Assembly: GCA_021813805.1 (NCBI GenBank)
Contig: JAKAJL010000013.1
Coordinates: forward strand, 23,639 to 87,638
Direction: 5' to 3'
DNA from: Pseudomonadota bacterium
Lineage (GTDB): Bacteria > Pseudomonadota > Alphaproteobacteria > Rhizobiales > Beijerinckiaceae
Length of the DNA stretch: 64,000 nt
Shown: in pieces, positions 56,501 to 64,000 of the stretch
How positions within the stretch are numbered: position 1 is the first letter of the stretch
How the letters are laid out: each line of letters begins with the position of its first letter
Position numbers and translations under genes: made by a program
Notes under the pieces: model-generated
What the model was told of the DNA's origin: nothing
What the model saw: only the letters and a program-made list of their open reading frames with translations
The model's database searches: none

Positions 56501-56817
56501 AAGGGCAACTGGAGGTCGCGCGGCATGGCCTCCACGGTCGAGACCCAATAGCGCGGATGTCTCGGCTTGATCTTCTCCTCGCCGGTGATCAGCGCCACCG
56601 CCTCGCTGCCGACCTTGGCGACCACGCGGTTATAGACTTCGCGCGCCAGCAGCCGCAGCGGCAGGCCGATCATGCCCGAGGGATGGCTCAGCATCCGCTC
56701 GATGGCGAAATGGGTCTTGCCGGTATTGGTCGGGCCAAGAATCGCCAAGACGTTCATCGCCGAGACGTTCATCGGCAAGACATTGGCGGCGGCGCGCGGG
56801 CCGCCATGCGAATTCAT
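53566..56817 (-). CDS. SUV3-type DEAD/DEAH-like RNA helicase with long low-complexity tail
   Basis: A 1083-aa superfamily 2 helicase related to mitochondrial SUV3. Walker A GPTNTGKTH (near residue 28), motif II DEIQ, motif V/VI region ATDAIGMGLNLDVDHV and QIAGRAGRH. The SUV3-like C-terminal domains follow up to about residue 830. After that comes an Ala/Glu/Pro-rich stretch with repeats (APAEETAPAEE) and then an Arg/Gly/Gln-rich basic end, likely RNA-binding. Such proteins are common in alphaproteobacteria and may act in RNA decay; no PNPase or RNase gene is near. Start MNSHGG is tentative; internal Met16 and Met21 are possible. Confidence 0.9.
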   Translation of the reverse strand: MNSHGGPRAAANVLPMNVSAMNVLAILGPTNTGKTHFAIERMLSHPSGMIGLPLRLLAREVYNRVVAKVGSEAVALITGEEKIKPRHPRYWVSTVEAMPRDLQLPFVAIDEIQLAASFDRGHVFTDRILNRRGTEETLLIGAATMQEALERLLPGIRTLSRPRFSQLVFAGDRKIARLPRRSAIVTFRAEDVYAIAEWIRRQRGGAAVVLGALSPRTRNAQIDLYQNGDVDYIVATDAIGMGLNLDVDHVAFAADRKFDGYQHRRLNPAEFGQIAGRAGRHTRDGSFGTSGRCPPFDEELAAMIESHAFDPIALLQWRNAALDFSSIESLIASLDETPTLPGLSRAPTAEDQIALEAAARDEKVRRNAKTRADVARLWDVCQIPDYRKTSPAAHADLVLTIFGFVVRAGRVPDDWFARQIALADRTDGDIDALSARINQVRTCSFIANRNDWLNDPEHWQGVSRQVEDNLSDALHARLTQRFVDRRASVLMRRLRENAMLEAEVTATGQVMVEGHHVGSLQGFCFTPDPTAEGEEARTLNAAAQKALAAEIEARARRVHEAVDEAFVLANDGIIRWLGEPVARIAAGDHILKPRARLIADEHLTGAQLDMAQARLDLWLAQHVKKLLGALEDLEIGDGLEGVARGIAFQIGEALGVLERSRVTDEMKSLPQEGRAALRKFGVRFGAYHLYLPALLKPAPRALAAQLWALKHGGLETVKGIDEVAHLASSGRTSFAADTSVNRGLYRAAGFRVCGERAVRVDILERLADLIRPAIAYRPGVTPGDPPPGAADGEGFVVTVAMTSLAGCSGESFATILKSLGYASETRPGPAITVPLLPKAPTEPLKPAEEAAAEDAEPTTGESAEAAEAETQAEPPVSAPIEAPAPVEEAAPAEETAREPAPAVEGESVAEAEGEAAEAAQPDEATPAEETAPAEETAPAEAAAPAEPATIEVWKPQRHHGRRREHDQRPQRRPGGRGFAGRGQAAPGEGQAAQAPAGEGAPAQERSHRPEGGKPRFEGRRDQRRFEGKFDGKRREGQGSGHGGGERPPHHEKRPPRERQADPDSPFAKLAALKAELEAKGKKS
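53990..54175. repeat. Imperfect tandem repeats encoding the Ala/Glu/Pro tail of the helicase
   Basis: A unit close to TTCCTCAGCAGGCGC on the plus strand recurs, with small changes, at least six times (for example near 54008, 54026, 54041, 54139 and 54157). It encodes PAEET-type repeats in the helicase. Likely prone to copy-number change. Confidence 0.7.
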
Positions 56818-57262
56818 GCCAAAGGCTCCGGCATTTGCTGCGGGCTGGAAAAGTTTGGGATCGAGCCGGCCCGCACGCCTTCATAAAGGAATTCGCGGCG
56901 CGGATGCCACAAAAGAATCGCGGCGCGCCCAGAAAGCCTCTCTATGCCGAATCTTGCCGGCCTGTCTCATTCCCGGACGAAACGAGGGACGGGTCTCCCG
57001 CAAAATCAAAGCCTTGGACAAGAAACGCGAGTGGGTCGGGCTTTCCGCGTTAAATTCTTGAACCTTGCGCGAACGAATCGCGCCCGAATCGCTGACCGCG
57101 CTCGAATCTGCTTTTGTTCGCGCTACATATGGGCGTCGGGGCAAGACCATACGCCAGAACTTGAATCGCGCCGCGCGCACGGGTCCATGTGGCGTGGACT
57201 CAAAACGCCTGTCCTGTCAATGGTTTCTCTATGACGAAGTCGTGAAGGCCCGCGGCCTTGCG
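56818..57262. other. 445-bp gap with no recognised gene
   Basis: Frames of up to 99 codons exist on both strands, but none has a clear start context or family likeness. It must hold the promoter of the helicase gene. I see no tRNA, IS end or strong hairpin here. Confidence 0.5.
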
Positions 57263-58075
57263 TCAAGGCGTGAAGCGCAGTTCGGCGGCCTCGATGACCG
57301 CCGTTCCCGCCTGGGTCATCAGCGAGACGCGATAGGGCACGACCAGGTGCATATGCGGCACGGGGGCGAGCCAGATGTTCATGTCCTTGTTGTTGGCCAT
57401 GAACTGGGTCGCCTCGGCGGATGGCTTGTGCCCGGCGATCGGAATGTAGCGCGCGGAGCAGATCGTCACCGGGCCGGAATAGCCGCGGGTGTGGATTTCC
57501 TTGACCCCGACGTAATCGAGGGTCACGTCGAATCGGGTATAGCCGTCGAACACGGGAACGCGGCGGTTGCAGGCGGCGGGGCCGACCGGGCTCGCGTCCG
57601 CCGGGGCCGGCATGAGGAAGGCGGAAAGCGGGTCGATGACGTCGCGCTTGCTGGCGGCTGTCAGGGGCACGCGGTCCGGGCTGTTCTGGTCGTACCAGGG
57701 CGGCGAATATTGGATCTCGCGCACGGCGCCTTCGCGGATGGCCATGCGCAGGGTGCGGGTCTCGCGCGAATTGGAGGCGATGGTGGCGTAGCCGGACGGC
57801 GACAGGGCGCCGCCCGAGTAATTTCCCGAGGAGGCGAGCGCCATGCGCAATTTGGAGATCCAGGCCGCGACGCCGGTCAGGCGCACATTGAGCACGACCT
57901 TGTAGCGGCTTTCGGCGACCGAGGCGTTGGCGGTGGCGACGCCGATCGGCACGCCGATCAGCGAGACGCGATAATCGGCGTGCATGGTTTCGGCCCCCGC
58001 CGCTCCGGCGAGCGGCGCGCAAGCCGCGAGCGTCGCGGCGAAAAGACCGAGGCCTCGGGAGAAAGAACCTTTCAT
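57263..58075 (-). CDS. DUF3108 domain-containing periplasmic protein
   Basis: A 270-aa protein with a signal peptide (LGLFAATLAACAPLAGAAGA, cleavage near GAE) and a DUF3108 domain: ADYRVSLIGVPIGVATANASV at the start, FDVTLDYVGVKEIHTRGYSGP, and a C-terminal PYRVSLMTQAGTAVIEAAELRF. The domain forms a beta-rich, single-domain periplasmic protein; function unknown. The product ends with the stop at 57263. The upstream gap to the tRNA carries the tRNA promoter on the other strand. Confidence 0.85.
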   Translation of the reverse strand: MKGSFSRGLGLFAATLAACAPLAGAAGAETMHADYRVSLIGVPIGVATANASVAESRYKVVLNVRLTGVAAWISKLRMALASSGNYSGGALSPSGYATIASNSRETRTLRMAIREGAVREIQYSPPWYDQNSPDRVPLTAASKRDVIDPLSAFLMPAPADASPVGPAACNRRVPVFDGYTRFDVTLDYVGVKEIHTRGYSGPVTICSARYIPIAGHKPSAEATQFMANNKDMNIWLAPVPHMHLVVPYRVSLMTQAGTAVIEAAELRFTP

Positions 58076-58236
58076 CGGACAACCTTTGCGGCGGCCGCGC
58101 CGGCGCGTCGACGTGATTCGACTGAGATCGCGGCAGAATATAACGGCGAGGCGGCGGCGCCGACAAATGTCTTGGCCAATGAATTGGAGGTTTTTGCGCC
58201 GCTTTCGTGAAATTTCACAAAGGGAGCCTAAGCCTC

Positions 58237-58265
58237 TTGCTCCGGTTCGATGGCGCCGCTATAAG
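58237..58265 (+). promoter_or_regulatory. Sigma70-type promoter of tRNA-Pro
   Basis: TTGCTC (58237-58242) and TATAAG (58260-58265) with a 17-bp spacer, about 36 bp before the tRNA. Confidence 0.6.
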
Positions 58266-58301
58266 CCCGCAAGTCGGCGGCGAAATCAGCGGCCGCGATG
58301 T

Positions 58302-58378
58302 CGGAGTGTAGCGCAGCCTGGTAGCGCACCTCGTTCGGGACGAGGGGGTCGGAGGTTCGAATCCTCTCACTCCGACCA
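58302..58378 (+). tRNA. tRNA-Pro (anticodon CGG)
   Basis: Full cloverleaf of 77 bases including the encoded CCA: acceptor CGGAGTG (58302) pairs with CACTCCG before ACCA; anticodon arm CCTCG-TTCGGGA-CGAGG gives anticodon CGG; T-arm GGAGG-TTCGAAT-CCTCT is seen. Reads CCG proline codons, frequent in this GC-rich genome. Confidence 0.97.
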
Positions 58379-58453
58379 TTTTCTCTCACATTGATCGGCT
58401 TCCCGGCGGCGACACAACCTGCCGATTTTGGGCGTTTCTGGCGGCTTGCGGCC

Positions 58454-58482
58454 TTGACCTTTGAAGCCCGGTCGCTTATAGA
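58454..58482 (+). promoter_or_regulatory. Sigma70-type promoter of rpmB
   Basis: TTGACC (58454-58459) and TATAGA (58477-58482) with a 17-bp spacer, about 190 bp before the rpmB start, leaving a long leader. Confidence 0.6.
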
Positions 58483-58674
58483 CCCGCCTCCATGAACCGT
58501 CCCGCGCGGAACAGGCGTTCCTGCGGTCTTTGCCGTTTCCGAAAGGCGCGAAGCTGATCGGGGACGAAGGATGAGACGGCGGTCTCACGAATTCCGGCCG
58601 CGAGGCCTTAAAAATTCCGGCGCGAGCCGGCGTCGCCCTTTCTGGCGGCGTTCAGGAGTTGAAAGGTAGCGACC

Positions 58675-58974
58675 ATGTCCCGCCGTTGCGAATTGACCGG
58701 CAAGGCCGTTCAGACCGGCAATCTCGTCAGCCACTCGAACCGCAAGACTCGGACCCGGTTTTTACCGAATCTGGTCAATGTCTCGCTGATTTCGGACTCG
58801 CTGCAGCGCTCTGTGCGCCTGCGCGTCGCCGCCGCCGCCTTGCGGTCGGTGGAGCATCGCGGCGGCCTCGACGCCTTCCTGCTCAAGGCCCGCGACGCCG
58901 AACTGTCGCTGGACGCCCTCAAGCTGAAGCGCGAAATCGTCAAGAAGGCCGCGGAAGCCCAGGCGACGGCCTGA
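58675..58974 (+). CDS. rpmB: 50S ribosomal protein L28
   Basis: Large-subunit protein, 99 aa, starting [33 protein letters not shown] (given here in its well-known parts CELTGK, SHSNRKT and FLPNL). This is the alphaproteobacterial long form with a C-terminal helical extension. A ribosome-binding site AGGAG and AAAGG precede the ATG. It stands alone with its own promoter and a strong terminator at 58996. No rpmG follows. Confidence 0.96.
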   Translation: MSRRCELTGKAVQTGNLVSHSNRKTRTRFLPNLVNVSLISDSLQRSVRLRVAAAALRSVEHRGGLDAFLLKARDAELSLDALKLKREIVKKAAEAQATA

Positions 58975-58995
58975 GCGGCTTGAATGGTTCAAACG

Positions 58996-59025
58996 AAAAA
59001 GGCGGGCCGTCGAGCCCGCCTTTTT
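58996..59025. terminator. Bidirectional terminator between rpmB and the L,D-transpeptidase gene
   Basis: Perfect 12-bp stem AAAAAGGCGGGC (58996-59007) with GCCCGCCTTTTT (59014-59025), 6-base loop. Confidence 0.92.
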
Positions 59026-59043
59026 CTTTGCCTGGAACAAGCG

Positions 59044-59730
59044 TCAAAGCACATCGACCGGCGCGCCGACGGGAACACGGTTATAGAGGTCGATCACGTC
59101 CTCGTTCATCATCCTGATGCAGCCCGACGAGACGTTCTGGCCGATGGTCCAGGGCTGGTTGGTGCCGTGGATGCGATACATCGACGAGCCGAGATAGAGC
59201 GCGCGGGCGCCGAGCGGGTTTTCCGGGCCGCCCTCCATATGGCGGGGCAGGTCGGGCAGGCGCTTGAGCATTTCGGGCGGCGGCGTCCAGCCCGGCCATT
59301 CCGCCTTGCGGGTGACGGTCTTGTGGCCGGCCCAGGCGAATCCGGGGCGCCCGACGCCGATGCCATAGCGCATCGCCCGGCCCGGCGTGGTGACGAGATA
59401 GAGAAAATGATGCGGCGTGTCGATGACGATGGAGCCGACCTTGTGGCCAGCGGGATAATCCACCTCGCGGCGGAGGAATTCCGGCGAGACTTCGCGGCTC
59501 GTCGGCGGCATAGCGAGCGAGGCCTGGAGATCGTGGCCGGGCGGGTGGTTGGTCCGCACGGCGGATGGCGGCGCAAAAGCGGCGGCGCGGGGCTGGGACG
59601 CCATCTGCCCGCCGGACATGACGAATTCGAGGAAGCCGCCGCCCAGGTTTCCGGCATGGGCCGGCGCCTGCGGCGCGAGGCAAAAAACGAGGCCGCAGGC
59701 GGCCGCGTTGAAAAGAAAACGCGCTTTCAC
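59044..59730 (-). CDS. L,D-transpeptidase (YkuD family)
   Basis: Periplasmic enzyme that makes 3-3 peptide cross-links or anchors proteins to peptidoglycan. The 228-aa protein has a signal peptide (MKARFLFNAAACGLVFCLAPQAPAHA) and a YkuD domain (about residues 98-228). Its active-site region is in two parts, YRIHGTNQPWTIG and SSGCIRMMNEDVIDLY, with the catalytic Cys in SGCIRM and the His in IHGTN. Convergent with rpmB. Confidence 0.94.
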   Translation of the reverse strand: MKARFLFNAAACGLVFCLAPQAPAHAGNLGGGFLEFVMSGGQMASQPRAAAFAPPSAVRTNHPPGHDLQASLAMPPTSREVSPEFLRREVDYPAGHKVGSIVIDTPHHFLYLVTTPGRAMRYGIGVGRPGFAWAGHKTVTRKAEWPGWTPPPEMLKRLPDLPRHMEGGPENPLGARALYLGSSMYRIHGTNQPWTIGQNVSSGCIRMMNEDVIDLYNRVPVGAPVDVL

Positions 59731-59809
59731 GACAATCGCTCCCGCGCTTGATAGGAACGCAAATTATAATACTTGGCTTTTTAATAAAAACATTTACCTG
59801 CTTTTGTGG

Positions 59810-61285
59810 TTAGCCGAGTCGTAATGGTAAAAGAACCTTGAACACGCCGCCTTTGCGGCTGAGCCGGTCGATCAGCGGCTGGGCTTTTTCGATCAAAGCC
59901 GAGCGCAACCCGGCGACATCGAAGGACGCGACGATCAGGATGTAAAATGAGCCGGCGAAAAACATCTGGGTCAGCATCAAGGCGAGGCCGGGGCGCAAGC
60001 CGCGCATCGGGCCGGCGAGCGCCGCCATGCCGGCGCAGCCGATCAGCGTCAGGGCGAGGTCGCGCCAGCGCGGCCATTTCGGGTCGTTGAAACTGGCGAA
60101 GACCAGCAGCGTGGTCAGGCCGACGCCGAAAGCCAGACTTTGCGCGATGGCGAGGCTCGAGGCGTCGCTTCCGCGCGGCAGGACGAGAATGAACAAAGGA
60201 TCGGCGACGCAGGCGGCGAGGGCGGCGGCGATCAAGGGCAGGGTCTTGCGCGCGAGCTGGAAGATCGCGTTGATCGAGAATTGCGCCAGGCCGAAACAGA
60301 ATAGTCCCGGCAGCATCAGGCTCAGGAAGTGAGCGAAGGGGCCGCGAAACGCTTTTGGGACGATGAGGACCTCGATCGAGGGGAGGACGATCCAGATGCC
60401 GACACAGGCGGGCGCGAGCACGGCGAAGACGATGGCGATGTTGCGCGCGATCTGGTCGCGGGCGGTTTCCTTGCCATGAGCGTCATGGGCGCGCACGGCG
60501 ATCTGGAACAGGAGCACGTCGAGCGCCGAGCCAATCGCCATCACCGCGCGCTGGCCGAGATCGTAGGACAGAGCGAAGCGGCCTGTCTCGGCGAAGCCGA
60601 AGAAACGCGCGGCGAGATCCCGGTTGGCGAGCGGGATGAGCTGATAAAGCACGATGGCCGCGACGATCGGCGCGGCATAGCCGGCGTAATGGCGCACGAG
60701 TTGAGGGTCGGCCTGCTTCAGGCCGACGCCGCTGTCGGTCAGCCGCCCACGCCACAGGAAGACCGAGACGAGCAAAGTGGTCATGCCGGCGATGAGCGCG
60801 GCCTTGGCCGAGCCGGTCGCCCAGGCGGCGCCGGTCGTCACGACCAGCGCCAGCAGGTTCTTGGTCACGATCACGCGAAAATAGAGACGGTCGTCGAAAC
60901 GGGCGCGCACCAGGGCGGTCTGATAGTCGAACAGGCCATTGGCGATCGCGGCGACACAGGCCAGGGCGAAGAGGTCGCGCGGCAGGGAAAATTCTGGGCC
61001 GAGGAAGGCGAGCGCCAGCGCGGCGGGGGCATAGACCAGCATCGCCCGGACCAAGGCGGAGTCGAGCGTGGCGCGGATGTTCGGGGCCTCGCCGCGGGTC
61101 CGCTCGGAATAGAAACGCACGGCGCTCAGGCGGATCCATTCGAAGGCCAAAGTCTGGCCGAAGGCCATGACCGCGATCGCAAGCGCGAATTTGCCATATT
61201 CCGCCGGACCGAGAAATCTGGCGACGATCAGCCCGACGATCAGATTGAAGATCGTATTGATGAGAAACGTCAGGACGACGCTCAT
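59810..61285 (-). CDS. Polysaccharide flippase family protein (Wzx-like)
   Basis: A 491-aa polytopic membrane protein of the MATE/oligosaccharide-flippase superfamily, with about 14 hydrophobic helices; the N-terminal FLINTIFNLIVGLIVARFLGPAEYGKFALAI pattern (partly LVGLIVARFLGPAEYG) is typical of Wzx/PST proteins. It probably moves lipid-linked glycans across the inner membrane. No glycosyltransferase or polymerase genes lie nearby, which is unusual for an exopolysaccharide flippase. The start MSVVLTFL has little preceding loop. Confidence 0.83.
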   Translation of the reverse strand: MSVVLTFLINTIFNLIVGLIVARFLGPAEYGKFALAIAVMAFGQTLAFEWIRLSAVRFYSERTRGEAPNIRATLDSALVRAMLVYAPAALALAFLGPEFSLPRDLFALACVAAIANGLFDYQTALVRARFDDRLYFRVIVTKNLLALVVTTGAAWATGSAKAALIAGMTTLLVSVFLWRGRLTDSGVGLKQADPQLVRHYAGYAAPIVAAIVLYQLIPLANRDLAARFFGFAETGRFALSYDLGQRAVMAIGSALDVLLFQIAVRAHDAHGKETARDQIARNIAIVFAVLAPACVGIWIVLPSIEVLIVPKAFRGPFAHFLSLMLPGLFCFGLAQFSINAIFQLARKTLPLIAAALAACVADPLFILVLPRGSDASSLAIAQSLAFGVGLTTLLVFASFNDPKWPRWRDLALTLIGCAGMAALAGPMRGLRPGLALMLTQMFFAGSFYILIVASFDVAGLRSALIEKAQPLIDRLSRKGGVFKVLLPLRLG

Positions 61286-61360
61286 CCTTCATATCCTCGT
61301 TCGGCGACGTTGACGTTCACGCGTCCAGCCGGATCTGGCGGACATCGGGACGCTTCGCGC

Positions 61361-61914
61361 TCAATTCGGGTAGCGGTCGCGCAGCAGATTGTAAACCCAT
61401 TCCCTATCCACCTCCGAGGCGTTGGACAGCAGGTCGATCCGTTCGGCCCCCCGGTCGATGGTCAGACGATTGCCCTCGCCGGTTTCCCTGAGCGCCAGGC
61501 TGCGCAATTCGGCGGGTGGAAAGAAGCCACGGTTGCGTTTGAGCGCGCGCCAGGGGTTTTGCTGCGGGTTCCGGCCGAATTTCGGCGCCGCGCGGCCGGA
61601 GTCATAGGCCAGCCCCGCCGCCTTCAAAATGAGTTCGGCCGGAACCCGGGAGCGTACGGAATTGACGAATATCCAGGAGACAAAGACGCCTCCCACGGTC
61701 CATCCCCCAAGCAAAGATACAGGAACGCCGCCGCCTTTCCCGCCAGGATCTGGCCCAATACGCTCGAAAATCCAAGGAACCAGCCGCAGAGCCAAAATCC
61801 GAGAAACAAGGTCATCCCGATCTCGGCCAGTCCGCGCGCCGGTTGCGGCGCGATCAACGCCGGCGCGCAGTCTCTGGCGGCGATCTCGATGCGCGATCCG
61901 CTTTTGGGGGGCAA
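61361..61914 (-). pseudogene. Small membrane protein gene split by a frameshift at a homopolymer
   Basis: Two overlapping minus-strand frames join into one plausible protein of about 184 aa. The first (from 61914, MPPKSGSRIEIAARDC) carries membrane helix 1 (IGMTLFLGFWLCGWFLGFSS) and runs to FLYLCLG. The second carries helix 2 (WTVGGVFVSWIFVNSV) and a soluble C-terminus ending EVDREWVYNLLRDRYPN. The frames switch at the five-C run 61704-61708 (G-run on the coding strand); adding one base gives a single reading frame with LYLCLGGWTVGG. This is a real frameshift, phase-variable tract or base-calling error. Family not recognised. Confidence 0.65.
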
Positions 61915-62060
61915 TCTGCATGACGCGATCTCAAGGCGCGAAAATCGAAAAAGGGGTTAAACGCGAAAACCCTCTCTCGCCCCTTTGTGCGCCACGGCGC
62001 GTAAAAATTTCGTGCCGCCAGGCGTCGTCGGAACAATGGCGATGATCGCAAGCGGGAATC

Positions 62061-62089
62061 TTGACACCGGCCGGTCCTGCGCCTATCTA
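62061..62089 (+). promoter_or_regulatory. Sigma70-type promoter of groES-groEL
   Basis: TTGACA (62061-62066) and TATCTA (62084-62089), 17-bp spacer, just before the CIRCE element. Confidence 0.8.
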
Positions 62090-62101
62090 GCGCCCATCCT
62101 G

Positions 62102-62128
62102 TTAGCACTCGCCTTTAACGAGTGACAA
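62102..62128 (+). promoter_or_regulatory. CIRCE operator (HrcA site) of groES-groEL
   Basis: TTAGCACTC (62102-62110), 9-base spacer, GAGTGACAA (62120-62128): the CIRCE inverted repeat with two changes in the right arm from GAGTGCTAA. It lies at the start of transcription predicted from the promoter at 62061, so HrcA should block groESL until heat stress. Confidence 0.9.
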
Positions 62129-62193
62129 CAGGTGCTTCCTTTCTCGCCCCGGCCCCTTTCGGGTCGCGCGGCTCCAATATACAGGATAGTCCC

Positions 62194-62481
62194 ATGACCT
62201 TCCGTCCCCTCCATGACCGCGTCGTCGTCAAGCGTGTTGACAGCGAAGAGAAGACCAAGGGCGGCATTATCATCCCCGACACCGCCAAGGAAAAGCCGCA
62301 GGAAGGCGAAGTCGTCGCCGTCGGCCCCGGCGCCCGCGACGAATCCGGCAAGCTGGTTCCGCTCGACGTCAAGGCCGGCGATCGCGTGCTGTTCGGCAAG
62401 TGGTCCGGCACCGAAGTCAAGATCGACGGCCAGGACCTTCTGATCATGAAGGAATCCGACATTCTCGGCGTCGTCGGCTGA
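62194..62481 (+). CDS. groES: Co-chaperonin GroES
   Basis: A 95-aa subunit of the heptameric lid of GroEL. The start [20 protein letters not shown] and the mobile loop [19 protein letters not shown] are canonical, ending ESDILGVVG. The ATG is at 62194; a longer upstream frame has no family match. Transcribed from the promoter and CIRCE upstream; groEL follows after 40 bp. Confidence 0.97.
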   Translation: MTFRPLHDRVVVKRVDSEEKTKGGIIIPDTAKEKPQEGEVVAVGPGARDESGKLVPLDVKAGDRVLFGKWSGTEVKIDGQDLLIMKESDILGVVG

Positions 62482-62518
62482 TCCGGTCCTTCCCAACCTT
62501 TTTCCATTCAGGAGCTAA

Positions 62519-64000
<1,482 letters not shown>

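Overview
This 64 kb window is GC-rich chromosomal DNA from an alphaproteobacterium. The gene set points to the Hyphomicrobiales (Rhizobiales), perhaps a Beijerinckiaceae/Methylocystaceae-type organism, but the genus cannot be fixed from the sequence alone. The clues are fixHIS, a PhyR-NepR-EcfG general stress module, a DnaG without zinc ligands, a SUV3-type helicase, an alphaproteobacterial 6S RNA and a Rhizobiales-style palindromic intergenic repeat. Almost everything is vertically inherited core genome. The exception is a short accessory stretch of about 34.0-38.5 kb.

Layout. 0-5.2 kb: the end of the fixGHIS (ccoGHIS) operon for cbb3 oxidase assembly, then an MFS transporter and thiD. The small fixS gene (50 aa) lies behind a palindromic repeat. 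5.2-8.6 kb: an NlpC/P60 peptidase and a leucyl aminopeptidase on the minus strand, then a TPR lipoprotein. 8.7-10.4 kb: phyR divergent from nepR-ecfG, with an EcfG-type promoter in the gap. 10.5-24.2 kb: an alpha-2-macroglobulin/PbpC pair, an inositol monophosphatase-type enzyme, a MotA/MotB-like inner-membrane pair, a GNAT + haem-oxygenase-like fusion and an ABC exporter. 24.3-33.9 kb: housekeeping genes (rpmE, an aspartyl protease, yqeY, carA, panB, dnaG, rpoD, 6S RNA, 5-formyl-THF cyclo-ligase, a YmdB-like phosphodiesterase).

34.0-38.5 kb is the accessory stretch. It holds an IS3-type transposase fragment, a MarC-like membrane protein, an IS1380-family element with intact ends and a 4-bp target duplication but a frameshifted transposase, a DUF2252 gene, and a C-terminal fragment of a second groEL. 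38.8-52 kb: yebC, leuB, a GyrI-like protein, dapF-mtaB, two unknown genes, a complete EF-P modification set (efp divergent from epmA-epmB), a DUF3772/MscS channel and a CAP lipoprotein. 51.3-58 kb, mostly minus strand: a coupled terB-SDR-amidotransferase operon, a large SUV3-like helicase and a DUF3108 protein. 58.3-64 kb: tRNA-Pro(CGG), rpmB, an L,D-transpeptidase, a polysaccharide flippase, a membrane-protein gene split by a one-base frameshift at a homopolymer, and groES-groEL behind a sigma70 promoter and a CIRCE operator. groEL runs off the right edge.

The items most worth a second look are the GNAT/haem-oxygenase-like fusion, the EcfG-type promoter in front of rpoD, the groEL fragment, the fresh-looking but frameshifted IS1380 element, the homopolymer frameshift at 61.7 kb and the MotA/MotB-like pair outside any flagellar context. 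I see no CRISPR array, prophage or recognisable defence island.
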